Assembly: GCA_002083615.1 (NCBI GenBank)
Contig: MSXO01000008.1
Location: 157,446 to 221,445 of the forward strand
Direction: 5' to 3'
Source of the DNA: Proteobacteria bacterium ST_bin11
Lineage (GTDB): Bacteria; Pseudomonadota; Gammaproteobacteria; Methylococcales; Methylomonadaceae
DNA length: 64,000 nt
Shown: positions 53,436 through 63,632 of the stretch, one piece after another
How the letters are laid out: the number at the start of each line of letters is the position of its first letter
Position numbering within the stretch: the first letter of the stretch is position 1
The notes under the pieces: model-generated
What the model saw: only the letters and a program-made list of their open reading frames with translations
Database searches by the model: none
What the model was told of the DNA's origin: nothing
Position numbers and translations under genes: made by a program

Positions 53436-53963
53436 ATGCGACACATCATTTTTTCATTCAGCGTTTTCCTGCTTTCCTGGCAAGTTCACGCTCACGGCCC
53501 GACGCCGCAAAAAGCCAAAGAATCGGTGATTATTCAAGCACCGCTTGCCAAGGTTTGGACCGAGTTGAAAAATTTTGACGACATTGCCAATTGGCACACC
53601 GACTTGAAAAAAAGCGCGGGTGACGGCAAGAATCAGTCCGGCGGTCTGCGCACGTTGACTTTTCAGAACGATGAAACCATCACCGAAGAGCTGGATTATT
53701 ATAACGAAGCTGACCACGAATACAGCTATCGCTTGAAAGCCGAAAACACCAAAGCGTTTCCCACCAGTTCGCACACTGTCGATGTTAAAGTCGCAGCAGG
53801 CGAGGCTGCCAATAGCAGCGTGGTAACCATCAAAAGCCGCTTCTACCGAGGTGACACCGGCAATACGCCGCCGGACAATTTGAGCGACGAAGCGGCGGTT
53901 AAGGCTATGACGCAGTTTTTCAAGAATGGTTTGAACGGCTTGAAAGCGAAGCTGGAGAAATGA
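53436..53963 (+). CDS. secreted SRPBCC-fold protein
   Basis: This is a protein of about 175 residues with a signal peptide (HIIFSFSVFLLSWQVHAH) and a START/SRPBCC domain: SVIIQAPLAKVWTELKNFDDIANWH near the N terminus and a long C-terminal helix (KAMTQFFKNGLNGLKAKLEK). Members bind hydrophobic ligands in a deep pocket. The ligand is unknown. It stands alone; the periplasmic location is as predicted from the signal. The 296 bases that follow have no gene; text near 54170-54200 (GTGTCCGGTTTAGTTTAGCC) resembles an insertion-sequence end but has no partner. Confidence 0.75.
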   Translation: MRHIIFSFSVFLLSWQVHAHGPTPQKAKESVIIQAPLAKVWTELKNFDDIANWHTDLKKSAGDGKNQSGGLRTLTFQNDETITEELDYYNEADHEYSYRLKAENTKAFPTSSHTVDVKVAAGEAANSSVVTIKSRFYRGDTGNTPPDNLSDEAAVKAMTQFFKNGLNGLKAKLEK

Positions 53964-54259
53964 TAAGCCGATGTCGATAATGTTTTTCGGTAGGTCTAAG
54001 AATTGAACCTAATCTGGCGCCAAGGATGGCGAGTGCCGATTTTCGGCGAGCCTTAACGCACTGGTCCGCGTCCACACCACGACCTATGTCACCGACCTCT
54101 GGCGGCTGATGCTGCGGCGGTGACTCGCCTGTCATTCCGATTTCAACTATTAAGAGCCTCCGACATCCAATTGAGTGTCCGGTTTAGTTTAGCCACATCA
54201 GGGACCCATTTCAGCTTTACCTAAAAATGCTGGCGCTCTTGTTGATCTATTTGGATGGC

Positions 54260-56224
54260 TCAACAATCTATAGAATCTGATTGTTGCCTTATGTAATCCC
54301 AGATCACTCTGCGTCGTGGAGCAAGACTTAGGTTGTAAGGTGTCCAATTTGATAAGTTGGGAGAGTAGAATGGATCGCTTTGCATAAGTTTAGGGTGTAG
54401 ACGGCAAACTCTCTGAACTTCCGCTTGCGAGTGAGCCAATTTTTCGGGGGTATCGTCGTGTCCCCGAGACTTGCTCTCGAAATGCATGAGCAATGGGTCG
54501 GCGACATACACATTTCGTTTGCCAAGCGTATGCAGATCAAGACAGAAAACTATATCGTTGAATACAGTCTGAAAGCCCTCATTAAAACCACCCACCGCCT
54601 CGTAATTTTCGCGAGTAACAGCCAAACACGCGCCTGTGACTGCTAGCACTTCACGAGTGGTAATTGCAAGATCACGGTACCCTCCCTCCGAAGAGTCCAG
54701 ATGTGAGTGAGCATGAACAGCTGCATGTTGTATCCCTGTTATGACTCCACCATGTTGCACAGATCCATCCGGATACAATAGTTTGCACCCTACGGCGCCA
54801 GTGTCGGGCTGAAACGCATGAACGGCCATTTTTTTCAACCACAGCTCATCCAACACCTTGGTATCGTTATTCAAGAATAAAAGGAGTGAACCTCGCGAAT
54901 TAAGAGTCGCTAGGTTATTTAAACGTGACCAGTTGAATCCAAAATCGTCTCTTATTACCCGGATGAGTTGTTCATCCGCCGCTTTTTCCAACATTGTCAA
55001 ACAGATAGAATCTGTTGAGCCATTGTCAATAACAATAATTTCTAAGCGCTCGGCAGGCCATTCGGTGCGCTTTATACTTTCAAGGCACGGTCCCAGAAGA
55101 TCCCAGCGATCCCGTGTGGGGATAATAATACTGACAAACGGTAGCTTTTCAGGTAGCGATACGCGGATCGGAAAGGGTCTTGCGGGCAATGCGTCGTGGT
55201 AAAGTACATGAGGTATATGTAGTACCCGATCCTCACCCATCTCTATCGCGTAGTTAATTGCAATGGCTCTTGCCTCAGCGTTGATATCGGCTAGCTGACG
55301 TAACAAAGCTCGGCTGCCTTTGACTCCGCCGCGAAAGGCTAGCATCCGCCCGAGAAGCAAACCTTGTCGCGCGAGTAACGGCGAGAACTGCGGCTTTAAC
55401 CAAGGATTGCTCGGAGCTTCTTCTCTGTTGAATTGATCCTCGTCCGAGTATGCCATCGTTGCACTCGGCAGAAGCCTTAAGGCCTCTGTAAAAATTCGCA
55501 AAGCGTGTGGACGAGGCAAAGCCCCTCCCTCTATGAATACAATGAATTCAGTTTCTGGCAGGGCTTTCGGTAACGTGAAAGATATACGCGTGTCAGCATT
55601 GATACGGTGGAGAATATTTTGGATGGTGTTGCCAGCCTTACATTCAGCGCTAAATAGAAAGACTGCTTGCCATAGCTGACCCACATTAGCGACCAACCTT
55701 AGCGCTAATTCTTCTGCATATTGCTCTGAGGCTTGTTCAAACCTTGCAATGATAAAAGTCCGAGAGTAATCAGTAGTTGCTTCTAGCTCAGAAAGAATTT
55801 CCGCGCTTGGAGAATCGAATTTGGCTGACCACTGAGAATAAGACAAATTTTGTTCATTTTCAGCTTGGCTAAGTGTCGGTTCGGTTAACGCACTCAAACG
55901 CTCGTAAAGTTCAAAGATATAGTCGCCCGCGCCGATTTTTTCAGTTGAGCAAAGGATCAGTGCCTTAAGCGTTGGACGTGTATTTAAGAATGAGATGCTC
56001 AATTTTAATATACGACTGACTAAAGCCTTTAATCGACCAAGCAGCCCATATTCCCGCAATAATTTTATCTGCAGAATTGCAAAATGTTGTAGTTGTGTTG
56101 GCATGCGCAGAGGTGATGTAATTTCGAATTGATTGAAGCGGGACATTAGCGGGCAAACGATCTCTTTTGAAAAATCACAACCCTTCGGCATTTTGTAAGC
56201 CAGCTGAAGTCTGCGCCATTTCAA
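54260..56224 (-). CDS. family 2 glycosyltransferase, large
   Basis: This is a 654-residue protein. The N-terminal 320 residues are a second, poorly recognised domain (perhaps another GT-A-like fold, with FIEGGALPRPHALRIF and MAYSDEDQF). The C-terminal GT2 domain has PFVSIIIPTRDRWDLLGPCL, IVIDNGSTDS and LLFLNNDTKVL with the Asp-x-Asp-like metal motif, plus GAVGCKLLYPDGSVQHGGV. It probably transfers sugars to a surface polysaccharide (O-antigen or EPS). It is first of a cluster on alternating strands. Confidence 0.78.
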   Translation of the reverse strand: MKWRRLQLAYKMPKGCDFSKEIVCPLMSRFNQFEITSPLRMPTQLQHFAILQIKLLREYGLLGRLKALVSRILKLSISFLNTRPTLKALILCSTEKIGAGDYIFELYERLSALTEPTLSQAENEQNLSYSQWSAKFDSPSAEILSELEATTDYSRTFIIARFEQASEQYAEELALRLVANVGQLWQAVFLFSAECKAGNTIQNILHRINADTRISFTLPKALPETEFIVFIEGGALPRPHALRIFTEALRLLPSATMAYSDEDQFNREEAPSNPWLKPQFSPLLARQGLLLGRMLAFRGGVKGSRALLRQLADINAEARAIAINYAIEMGEDRVLHIPHVLYHDALPARPFPIRVSLPEKLPFVSIIIPTRDRWDLLGPCLESIKRTEWPAERLEIIVIDNGSTDSICLTMLEKAADEQLIRVIRDDFGFNWSRLNNLATLNSRGSLLLFLNNDTKVLDELWLKKMAVHAFQPDTGAVGCKLLYPDGSVQHGGVITGIQHAAVHAHSHLDSSEGGYRDLAITTREVLAVTGACLAVTRENYEAVGGFNEGFQTVFNDIVFCLDLHTLGKRNVYVADPLLMHFESKSRGHDDTPEKLAHSQAEVQRVCRLHPKLMQSDPFYSPNLSNWTPYNLSLAPRRRVIWDYIRQQSDSIDC

Positions 56225-56533
56225 GCCCTAATATCTAAAGTGGCCCCCAAGAGTATCGACAAAATGATCTGAAATTTTTCGTGAGCTAGACCGCCTTGAT
56301 CGATCGGCATGTGGATCAAAGTAAATCCGCTATAGATAGATGTTAGGCACCGATACGAAAGGGCCTTGTAGATGAGAAGCTAACCGATTTTCTGATACTT
56401 ATTACGAAATTCGCCACGTAGCAATACCAGCAGTATATTCACAGCTTTGTCGGAGTTGGATATCGGAGTTGGATTATTGCTTCGCGCAAGCTAAGGGACT
56501 CGGTTAGCGCGCTGAAAGACAAATTGTTACTTA
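56225..56533. other. intergenic, with a short tandem repeat
   Basis: No gene. It holds a two-copy tandem repeat TCGGAGTTGGA-TA (56450-56475), period 13. The rest has no recognised signal. Confidence 0.4.
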
Positions 56534-57283
56534 TCAGTATTCAAGCTTATAGGCGGCCCGCAATTTTTTCTGTATGGGTATCAAATAGCTTTCTCGGGTA
56601 ACTGCTCCAGACGTTTCTCGAATCACTGTGCTTTCTTCGTGCTCAAGCCGGGAAACATACCAGGCATGGAAAACTCCACTAGATACGGTTGGCACTCTCG
56701 GATGCCCGACCGAAAATTCCTGGCAAAATTCGATCGGATAGGCGCGAATTTCATAACCCGCCCCAAGCACTCGAATTGTCGATTCTTCTCCGGTATCCGT
56801 GTGCTCACCTTGTAGCTTTCGCAATTGGATCAAGCTGCCGAAATCCGCCTTTTTAAAACACATAAAATGCGGGTGTACGTACCATCCATGAGGATTCCCG
56901 ACGTGCTTGTCAACGAATTGTGCGCCAGTTAGCCGTATGGTTTCACTCAGGCTATCTACTGATTTTTTTAGCCAATCCTCTGAAACAGGATGCGCATCAG
57001 AATCGATGAGGACAATATTGGGGTGGCGGGCGGCCTTTATGCCTTTTTCAGCCGACTCGGCATGACCGTGCTCACGGGTTCGCCATTGCGCGAATTTAAT
57101 AAGGGTTACGTCCGACTGTTCACTCATCCATCGACGGGTTTCGTCCTTGGAACCGCGATCAACGATGATAATTTCGTAAGCACGGAACCCGATGTGGGCA
57201 CGTATCCGTTCAACCAGAAGTCTGGAGAAAAAATAACCGTCGCGCGTTACACTAACTATACTGACCGGCTTTAAATTTGGCAT
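56534..57283 (-). CDS. family 2 glycosyltransferase
   Basis: This is a 249-residue protein. The start VSIVSVTRDGYFFSRLLVERI, the nucleotide-binding IIIVDRGSKDETRRW and the metal motif VLIDSDAHPVSEDW (Asp-Ser-Asp) define a GT-A fold. It lacks the C-terminal extension found in the larger neighbour. It should add one sugar to the surface glycan. Donor and acceptor cannot be predicted. Confidence 0.78.
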   Translation of the reverse strand: MPNLKPVSIVSVTRDGYFFSRLLVERIRAHIGFRAYEIIIVDRGSKDETRRWMSEQSDVTLIKFAQWRTREHGHAESAEKGIKAARHPNIVLIDSDAHPVSEDWLKKSVDSLSETIRLTGAQFVDKHVGNPHGWYVHPHFMCFKKADFGSLIQLRKLQGEHTDTGEESTIRVLGAGYEIRAYPIEFCQEFSVGHPRVPTVSSGVFHAWYVSRLEHEESTVIRETSGAVTRESYLIPIQKKLRAAYKLEY

Positions 57284-57374
57284 ATGGCCATGCTATCACC
57301 GAATCGAATAAAATCAAGCACATGGCAAATAGTTTCAACGCTTTCCGTCTATTGACGACGCCTGTAGAGTTCCA

Positions 57375-58346
57375 ATGTCATCGCCACTGATAAGCGTGTT
57401 AATGCCCGTCAAGAACGCGCGAAGGTATCTTCATGATTCGATAGCTGGCGTGCTGACGCAAACTCATGCGGATTTTGAACTTCTGTTGATTGATGACTAT
57501 TCAGATGACCGTAGTCTGTCCGTTTGCAATAGCTATGCGCGGTCCGATCGCAGGATAATTGTTTTACAAAACCAAACATCCGGCGTCGCAGCTGCGCTGA
57601 ATTTCGGCATTGCGCACGCAAAGGGCGTTTATATGGCTCGAATTGATGCCGACGATGTTTGCGTCCCCAGTCGATTCGAACGACAAATTGCAGTGCTGCA
57701 AGCAAACCCCGAGATCGCTGTCGTCGGCACATGGGCCCGGGTTGTCGATGGACAAGGTGTTGAGATTGGGTCGCTCACACCACCAACCCAGGCCACCAAT
57801 ATCAGATCGCAACTTTTAAGCAGTAATTGCGTTATTCATCCTTCCGTAATGGCCAGGCTCGCTGTCGTAAAGGATATTGGCGGTTATCGTCCGGTCTTTG
57901 AAGGCTGCGAGGATTACGACCTCTGGTTACGGATAGCGACCGTGGCCGGTATATGCAATTTGAACGAGATGCTACTGTGCTATCGGATGCACGACGCACA
58001 GGTGAGCTGGCAACGTGTTGAGCAACGGATACTTTCCGAGCTTGCCGCGGCACGTTTCGCATCCAGCCGGGATTTAGAACAGCGTGTTGATCTCGGTAAA
58101 ATAAAGGCAATTAACAGGGAAACGTTATTGGTTATCGGTTTTAAACCCCAGGAAATAGACGACGCGCTGCAAATTCGCACTATTGGAACGGCCTTGGAGG
58201 CGATTAGGTTTAAACAATACCGTACTGCCCAAAGCATACTCGCTAAACTGGAAATTCGGCGGGAAATGCCATTCAAACGGTTAGCCATAGTCCAATTTCT
58301 GAGGACTTTCCTATATTTGCGCAGCTATCTTTACGGAAGTTCCTAA
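57375..58346 (+). CDS. family 2 glycosyltransferase
   Basis: This is a 323-residue protein. The GT-A features are SVLMPVKNARRYLHDSIAGV, LLLIDDYSDDRSL and MARIDADDVCVPSRF (Asp-Ala-Asp metal site), with the acceptor-side GCEDYDLWLRIA. This resembles rhamnosyl- or hexosyltransferases of O-antigen loci. It ends three bases before the converging GT4 gene. It is likely part of the same glycan pathway. Confidence 0.85.
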   Translation: MSSPLISVLMPVKNARRYLHDSIAGVLTQTHADFELLLIDDYSDDRSLSVCNSYARSDRRIIVLQNQTSGVAAALNFGIAHAKGVYMARIDADDVCVPSRFERQIAVLQANPEIAVVGTWARVVDGQGVEIGSLTPPTQATNIRSQLLSSNCVIHPSVMARLAVVKDIGGYRPVFEGCEDYDLWLRIATVAGICNLNEMLLCYRMHDAQVSWQRVEQRILSELAAARFASSRDLEQRVDLGKIKAINRETLLVIGFKPQEIDDALQIRTIGTALEAIRFKQYRTAQSILAKLEIRREMPFKRLAIVQFLRTFLYLRSYLYGSS

Positions 58347-58349
58347 GGG

Positions 58350-59714
58350 TTAGACTGATGAAAGAGTTAGGGTAATGATGTTGGAAATTGCTTCCGGCCA
58401 GGTTTTGGCTTGGAAACAGCGAGAAACGCCCGCCGCCGCTTCCTTCGGATAATCAGGGCACTCAATCCAGCTTGCAATCTGCCTACGCCAAGCCGATTTA
58501 TCTAGCGGATCGATGCAAGGCATCACGCCCTCGAATATTTCACCCAAGGAGCCGCCCGTTGAACAAATGACTGCCTTGCCCCGCGTGAATGCCTCTACGA
58601 CTGGCAATCCGAAACCCTCGTAAAGAGAGGGATAAACACAAAAAGCGGCGTTGGCGTAGAGGATGGACAGCTCTTCATCATTAACATGCTCCAAATACAG
58701 CAAAGTATCGGCAAACAGGTTGCCGTCAAGTTGGGATTGAACTGCCTCGTTCATCCAGCCCCGGCGTCCTACAAAGACTAGCTTGAACCCAGTCCTCTCT
58801 ATGAGACCGTCCTCCATTAATTCCCGCCAAACTGACAGCAAAAGCTGGTGGTTTTTTCTAGGCTCTATAGTGCTCACGAAAAGTACGTATTGTCCGGCCC
58901 GAAGTTCTGGTCTCAATTGCATAGTATTCTCCCCAGCCACCTTAGTCAGATCGCAACCCAAGGGTGCGATCGCGATTTTCGTGAATGCAAGATTGCGAAC
59001 ACGGCAATAGTTTTCGATGTCATCTTTAGTGCACTTTGCGTTGACCAAAACCAAATCTGCACCAACAAACATTTGTTCCCAATAGATACGAAAGCTCTCG
59101 ATATCCTGGGAGGGGAAGAATTGCGGAAATATCAATGGAATAATGTCATAGCAAATGACCACCAATCGGAACTTTTGTTGCTGTTTAAGTGCGGCTATCG
59201 CCGCAGGGTTTTTGCGGGACCAGTCCGATGAAGCCGAAATAACCACATCGTTTTCGCCAAGCATGACCGATGCGCCAATCGCCATATCGCTGGGTACCAG
59301 AGAAATCCTTACGCCTTTGGAATCTTCTAATGGAAAATGATGCTCTCGAATTGACAACATCAACCGCTGCAACCGGTCCACAGCGTCAAATAGCATCTGA
59401 TGCTCAGCCTTAAGTCGGATTCGTTCAAGCGCCAGTAACACGCGAGACCGATTAGGCATGAAACGCACCCAGCCTTCGCGCGGAGTAACTGGTGGTGCCA
59501 GCATAGCTTGTGGGCCAGTTAGAGGTCCGATCCACGCATCCGATATTCTGCGGTAAGTATTTGTGGAAATATCGTAAAAACATGGGGTTGCATTCTGCAA
59601 ATGCAATTTTACGTAGCTGTAGAGTTCACTTTCTACTCGAATCATTCCGGTCGCCGAGCCCGTCCAACTCAGGAGACTGGAGATATCAATGTAAATATTC
59701 GGCGAATCGTTCAT
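58350..59714 (-). CDS. family 4 glycosyltransferase
   Basis: This is a protein of about 454 residues with a GT-B fold. The C-terminal donor domain has VLFVSTIEPRKNHQLLLSVW and YPSLYEGFGLPVVEAFTRGKAVICS, the EX7E-type nucleotide-sugar motif. The N-terminal half is the acceptor side. I start at ATG 59714, behind AGGTA, rather than at 59747. It lies opposite to its neighbours, a sign of rearrangement in the cluster. Confidence 0.85.
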   Translation of the reverse strand: MNDSPNIYIDISSLLSWTGSATGMIRVESELYSYVKLHLQNATPCFYDISTNTYRRISDAWIGPLTGPQAMLAPPVTPREGWVRFMPNRSRVLLALERIRLKAEHQMLFDAVDRLQRLMLSIREHHFPLEDSKGVRISLVPSDMAIGASVMLGENDVVISASSDWSRKNPAAIAALKQQQKFRLVVICYDIIPLIFPQFFPSQDIESFRIYWEQMFVGADLVLVNAKCTKDDIENYCRVRNLAFTKIAIAPLGCDLTKVAGENTMQLRPELRAGQYVLFVSTIEPRKNHQLLLSVWRELMEDGLIERTGFKLVFVGRRGWMNEAVQSQLDGNLFADTLLYLEHVNDEELSILYANAAFCVYPSLYEGFGLPVVEAFTRGKAVICSTGGSLGEIFEGVMPCIDPLDKSAWRRQIASWIECPDYPKEAAAGVSRCFQAKTWPEAISNIITLTLSSV

Positions 59715-59984
59715 TGCGTACCTATCTTTATGTTTTAATCCGATCAATTTTTACGCGCTAAAATCGCCTAAACTCTCGAGTTCCGATGAAATTGTATACC
59801 GGGTAAGGCGCTGAGTCGCCAGTGAAGGCAGACAGGGGAAAGCTATAGGAATTTCCCGTCAGAAGCTTGACCGAAGACGCCTTGACGTTCATTGACCACC
59901 AACTTAGGCCTTTGTAGAATGCAGAGGCCTGATTTCGTGTTTTTGCCCACCCGTTTATGCGTTTCTTTTTTCTAGGAAAATCCA

Positions 59985-61112
59985 ATAAAAATAGCACTCT
60001 CCATTGACCGACTAAGTAGAGATTTAGGTGGCGCGCAAATTTGGGTAGATGGTTTTGCCCGCTATTTAGTGAAGCAAGGCCATGAAATTCATGTCTTGAC
60101 ATTCCTCGACCACAGTCAGGATGCTCCATATGCTGTGCATGTCCTGCCGGATATAGGTACCGTCCTTTTCCGAGCCAGTGCAATGAATCATAAGGCCGCC
60201 TCAATTTCGGCGGACGCATTTTACGATACCGGAGTGGCTTGGTCCGCTGATGTGTTGCAACCTCATGCTGGCTCAGCCGTGTATAGCGAGCGTCAATGCA
60301 TCGACGCCTTCGGGCCAATCTTGAGATTGCGTGCCGCGCTGTCCCCACGCGCCATTTGGCGGCGCAAGGCCATGATGAAGCTGGAACAAACTCAGTTACA
60401 CAATGCGGGGAAAATAGTCGCTGTGTCAGGTCTTGTCGAGCGTCTGCTGAACAGGCAATACGGCATTCCACAAACCGCTATTTCGGTGATTCACAATGGC
60501 GTTGACACATCAAGATTCGATAGAAGCCTCTTGCAAAGACGGCGCGACTTTGAACGTGCTAGTCTTGGCATTAATGACAAAGAAATCATTTTTCTAGTCC
60601 TGGCCAACAATCTTATGCTGAAGGGTGTCGATTTGGTTATTCGCGCCTGTGGATTATTGAAAAAAAAAGGATACTCGGGCGCCCGATTAGTCGTGGCTGG
60701 GGCCAACCCGGATCGAAAAATGTTAACTTTGATCGACCAAGAAAACGTTGCTGGGATTACAGACTTTGTTGGCCATGTCGAGGATGTTACTGCTTTATTG
60801 GCCGCGGCCGATGTGTTTATGCATATCACTCGTTGGGACGCCTGTAGTCTGGTGACGATAGAAGCCATGGCAAGCGGTTTGCCGGTTGTGACAACTTCGA
60901 GGAATGGTGCTGCGGAATTGATAAACCCAAGTATTGACGGAATTGTGCTTTCGGATCCTGAAAATGTAGAAAACTTGGTAGAGACCATGCTCAGTCTATT
61001 CGACCATGACTTAAGGCACAAGCTAGGGGCTAATGCTTATCAAAGTGCCCAACGCTTTGATATAAATATCAACTTTCAAAAAGTGGAGCAGTTGTTATTG
61101 TCACGTCAATAG
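59985..61112 (+). CDS. family 4 glycosyltransferase with ATA at natural start
   Basis: This is a GT-B protein of about 375 residues. The typical N terminus KIALSIDRLSRDLGGAQIW is encoded in frame before any ATG or GTG; the first usual start is GTG at 60069, inside the domain. Codon 59985 is ATA, where homologues begin Met-Lys-Ile, and AGGAAAA sits at the right spacing ahead of it. So the gene may start at ATA, or ATG may have mutated. The C-terminal domain has VVAGANPDRKML, HITRWDACSLVTIEAMASGLPVVT and GAAELI. From GTG the product would be 347 residues and lack the GGAQ loop. Confidence 0.75.
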   Translation: MKIALSIDRLSRDLGGAQIWVDGFARYLVKQGHEIHVLTFLDHSQDAPYAVHVLPDIGTVLFRASAMNHKAASISADAFYDTGVAWSADVLQPHAGSAVYSERQCIDAFGPILRLRAALSPRAIWRRKAMMKLEQTQLHNAGKIVAVSGLVERLLNRQYGIPQTAISVIHNGVDTSRFDRSLLQRRRDFERASLGINDKEIIFLVLANNLMLKGVDLVIRACGLLKKKGYSGARLVVAGANPDRKMLTLIDQENVAGITDFVGHVEDVTALLAAADVFMHITRWDACSLVTIEAMASGLPVVTTSRNGAAELINPSIDGIVLSDPENVENLVETMLSLFDHDLRHKLGANAYQSAQRFDININFQKVEQLLLSRQ

Positions 61113-61241
61113 CTTGTCGGGTAAATAGACCATATTCCGGTTCTGTTTTCCCGTCGGTCAAACAAGGAAATTAAGAGGAACGAGGAAACGCAGTTAAAGA
61201 ATGATATAGACTCTTTATCTTTCCAAGCGGCCGGCAAAAAA

Positions 61242-62393
61242 ATGAAGATAATTCTAGCAGTCAATGCAATCAAACCACCCTTGACGGGAATCGGACTGTA
61301 CACCTGGGAGTTGGCAAACCGCTTACCCAGCATGCCTGAAGTCAAGTCGTTAAAATATTTTTCAAGTGGCCGCTGGATAAATGATGTCGCTTCTCGCCTG
61401 GAACAAAATACATCCGCGCTCGCTGCAAGACGCCAGCTTTTGCGCAATCCTATTGCGGTTGCTGCCTATCGACGGTTATCACCGTTATTGTTGCGCCAAC
61501 GGTTAAAAACATTTTCCGATCATTTGTTCCACGGTCCCAATTTTTACCTACCGCCTTGCGCCGGACCAGCCGTCGCGACGATACACGATCTTTCAATTTT
61601 TCGGTACCCGGAATGCCATCCTCCCGAACGGGTTGCCTTTATGCAAAAGGAAATTCCACTATCGCTTAGCCGGGCTAACTTTCTAATTACCGACTCCGAA
61701 TTTATCCGGCGCGAGGTGATTGAGTTTTTCAATTGGCCGGAAGCTAGAATCCGAGCCGTACCGCTTGGTGTTGCCGACAAATATAGGCCACGTGGTAGTG
61801 CTGAGAGCCAAGCGATTATGGATAAATTCGGCTTGAGGTATCAAAGTTACGCACTGTTTGTGGCCACTATTGAGCCAAGAAAGAATATTTCTACGCTCTT
61901 AAGCGCTTATGAGGCGTTGCCTATAGCGATAAGAAATCGCTACCCTCTAGTATTGGCTGGCGACTATGGCTGGCGGAGCGAGGACACCCACCGCCGCATC
62001 GATAAGGGCCAGCAAGCTGGCTGGCTGCGCTACCTGGGCTATGTGTCGGAGACCGATTTGCCGGTGCTGTTTTCCGGCGCGAGAGGATTTGTTTATCCTT
62101 CGTTTTACGAAGGCTTCGGGCTACCGGTGATAGAGGCAATGGCAAGCGGTTTGCCGGTATTAATATCCAATCGCTCATCGCTCCCAGAGGTTGCGGCCGA
62201 CGCAGGTTTAATCGTGGAAGCCGAAGATGTTGAGGCGATGACCGAAAAGCTTCGAGTGTTGCTTGAGGACGATAACTGGCGTGCTGGTGCGGTAAGACGG
62301 TCACTCGATATAGCTAGTCGTTATTCCTGGGATTTGACGGCGAGGAATACGATAAATGTCTATCGAGATGTTCTCGGCTCGGTCAGCGATTGA
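61242..62393 (+). CDS. family 4 glycosyltransferase
   Basis: This is a 383-residue GT-B protein. The N terminus PPLTGIGLYTWELANRLP has the Gly-rich donor loop; the C-terminal domain has YALFVATIEPRKNISTLLSAYE and FVYPSFYEGFGLPVIEAMASGLPVL with the catalytic glutamates. It resembles mannosyl- and other transferases of O-antigen clusters. It is followed 126 bases later by another GT4. Confidence 0.87.
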   Translation: MKIILAVNAIKPPLTGIGLYTWELANRLPSMPEVKSLKYFSSGRWINDVASRLEQNTSALAARRQLLRNPIAVAAYRRLSPLLLRQRLKTFSDHLFHGPNFYLPPCAGPAVATIHDLSIFRYPECHPPERVAFMQKEIPLSLSRANFLITDSEFIRREVIEFFNWPEARIRAVPLGVADKYRPRGSAESQAIMDKFGLRYQSYALFVATIEPRKNISTLLSAYEALPIAIRNRYPLVLAGDYGWRSEDTHRRIDKGQQAGWLRYLGYVSETDLPVLFSGARGFVYPSFYEGFGLPVIEAMASGLPVLISNRSSLPEVAADAGLIVEAEDVEAMTEKLRVLLEDDNWRAGAVRRSLDIASRYSWDLTARNTINVYRDVLGSVSD

Positions 62394-62519
62394 AGTCAAT
62401 TTTTGATCCTAACTAAACCGAAGGAAAAGTTTCAAAGATTGAAAATCCGAAGATGCGTGTTCGCCATGTTGAGCGCAGCCATCCTTTGACATTCACGGTT
62501 ATTTTTTACTTGGACGACG

Positions 62520-63632
62520 ATGCGGGTTCTACATTTTTATAAAACGTCTTTTCCGGATACGGTTGGCGGTATCGAACAAGTGATTAATCAAATTGCCCGC
62601 GGAATGAGTAAACTTGGTGTGGAAACCGATGTGCTGTCACTAACGCCGGAACGAGTCCCCTCTACTTTAGAAATTGACGGATATCTGACCCATCGCGTAC
62701 CCCTGGATTTTCAGATTGCATCAACGGGTTTTTCATATTCGGCCTATTCCCGCTTTAAGCAACTCGCCAAACAGGCTGACCTTATTCATTATCACTTTCC
62801 GTGGCCGTTCATGGATGTGATGCACTTCGCCGCCCGACTCAAGAAGCCGTGCCTTGTTACCTATCATTCAGACATCATTCGCCAAAAGCATCTATTGAAA
62901 CTATATCGCCCGTTGATGAATCGATTTTTGGCAAGCGTCGACAAAATCGTAGCTTCCTCACCTAACTATTTTTCCACCAGCGACGTGTTAAAAGAGCTAT
63001 CGCATAAAGTGGACGTTATTCCATACGGCTTGGACAGAGCAACTTACCCTCCGCCTACACCTGACGCGCTGAGGGCTTGGCGAGAAAGACTTGGGCCAAG
63101 GTTTTTTCTATTTGTGGGTGTTCTGCGCTATTACAAAGGCTTGCATGTGTTACTGAAGGCTGCGCAGGGCACTGACTATCCGATAGTGATAGCGGGTTCT
63201 GGTCCAATTGAACGTGAATTAAAAAATCAATCTGAGCAAATCGGTTTGAAAAACATTCATTTTCTTGGCGTATTATCCGAGAGTGACAAGTCAGCGTTAT
63301 TGACGCTATGCCATGGCGTAGTATTTCCATCGCACTTGCGGTCGGAGGCCTTTGGTATTTCTTTACTGGAAGGGGCAATGTACGGCAAGCCGATGATCTC
63401 CAGCGAAATAGGTACCGGGACAACCTTTATAAACATTAGCAAGAAAACCGGATTAGTGGTACCGCCCTCTGACCCGGCTGCGCTCCGACAAGCCATGCAA
63501 TATCTCTGGGATCATCCGGATGAAGCAGCGTTAATGGGCACCCGTGCGGAGGAGCGATACTATAAGTTATTTACTGCTGAGAATATGCTTATGGCCTATC
63601 GGACACTCTACGAGAATTTAATAGACTCCTAA
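62520..63632 (+). CDS. family 4 glycosyltransferase
   Basis: This is a 370-residue GT-B protein with MRVLHFYKTSFPDTVGGIEQVI at the start, FLFVGVLRYYKGLHVLLKAA and SEAFGISLLEGAMYGKPMIS. The pattern HSDIIRQKHLLKLYRPLMNRF is seen in mannosyltransferases of the WbdB/WbpY-like type, by memory. The gmd gene next door supports GDP-mannose-derived sugars. The 238 bases after it contain no convincing gene. Confidence 0.85.
   Translation: MRVLHFYKTSFPDTVGGIEQVINQIARGMSKLGVETDVLSLTPERVPSTLEIDGYLTHRVPLDFQIASTGFSYSAYSRFKQLAKQADLIHYHFPWPFMDVMHFAARLKKPCLVTYHSDIIRQKHLLKLYRPLMNRFLASVDKIVASSPNYFSTSDVLKELSHKVDVIPYGLDRATYPPPTPDALRAWRERLGPRFFLFVGVLRYYKGLHVLLKAAQGTDYPIVIAGSGPIERELKNQSEQIGLKNIHFLGVLSESDKSALLTLCHGVVFPSHLRSEAFGISLLEGAMYGKPMISSEIGTGTTFINISKKTGLVVPPSDPAALRQAMQYLWDHPDEAALMGTRAEERYYKLFTAENMLMAYRTLYENLIDS

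Noticed and set aside
54170..54200. Possible insertion-sequence end near the SRPBCC gene
   Set aside because: The sequence resembles some IS ends but no matching opposite end or transposase is present.
59758..60471. Minus-strand frame of 237 codons opposite the GT4 gene
   Set aside because: It is antisense to a clear glycosyltransferase and is rich in Arg and Cys without any domain.
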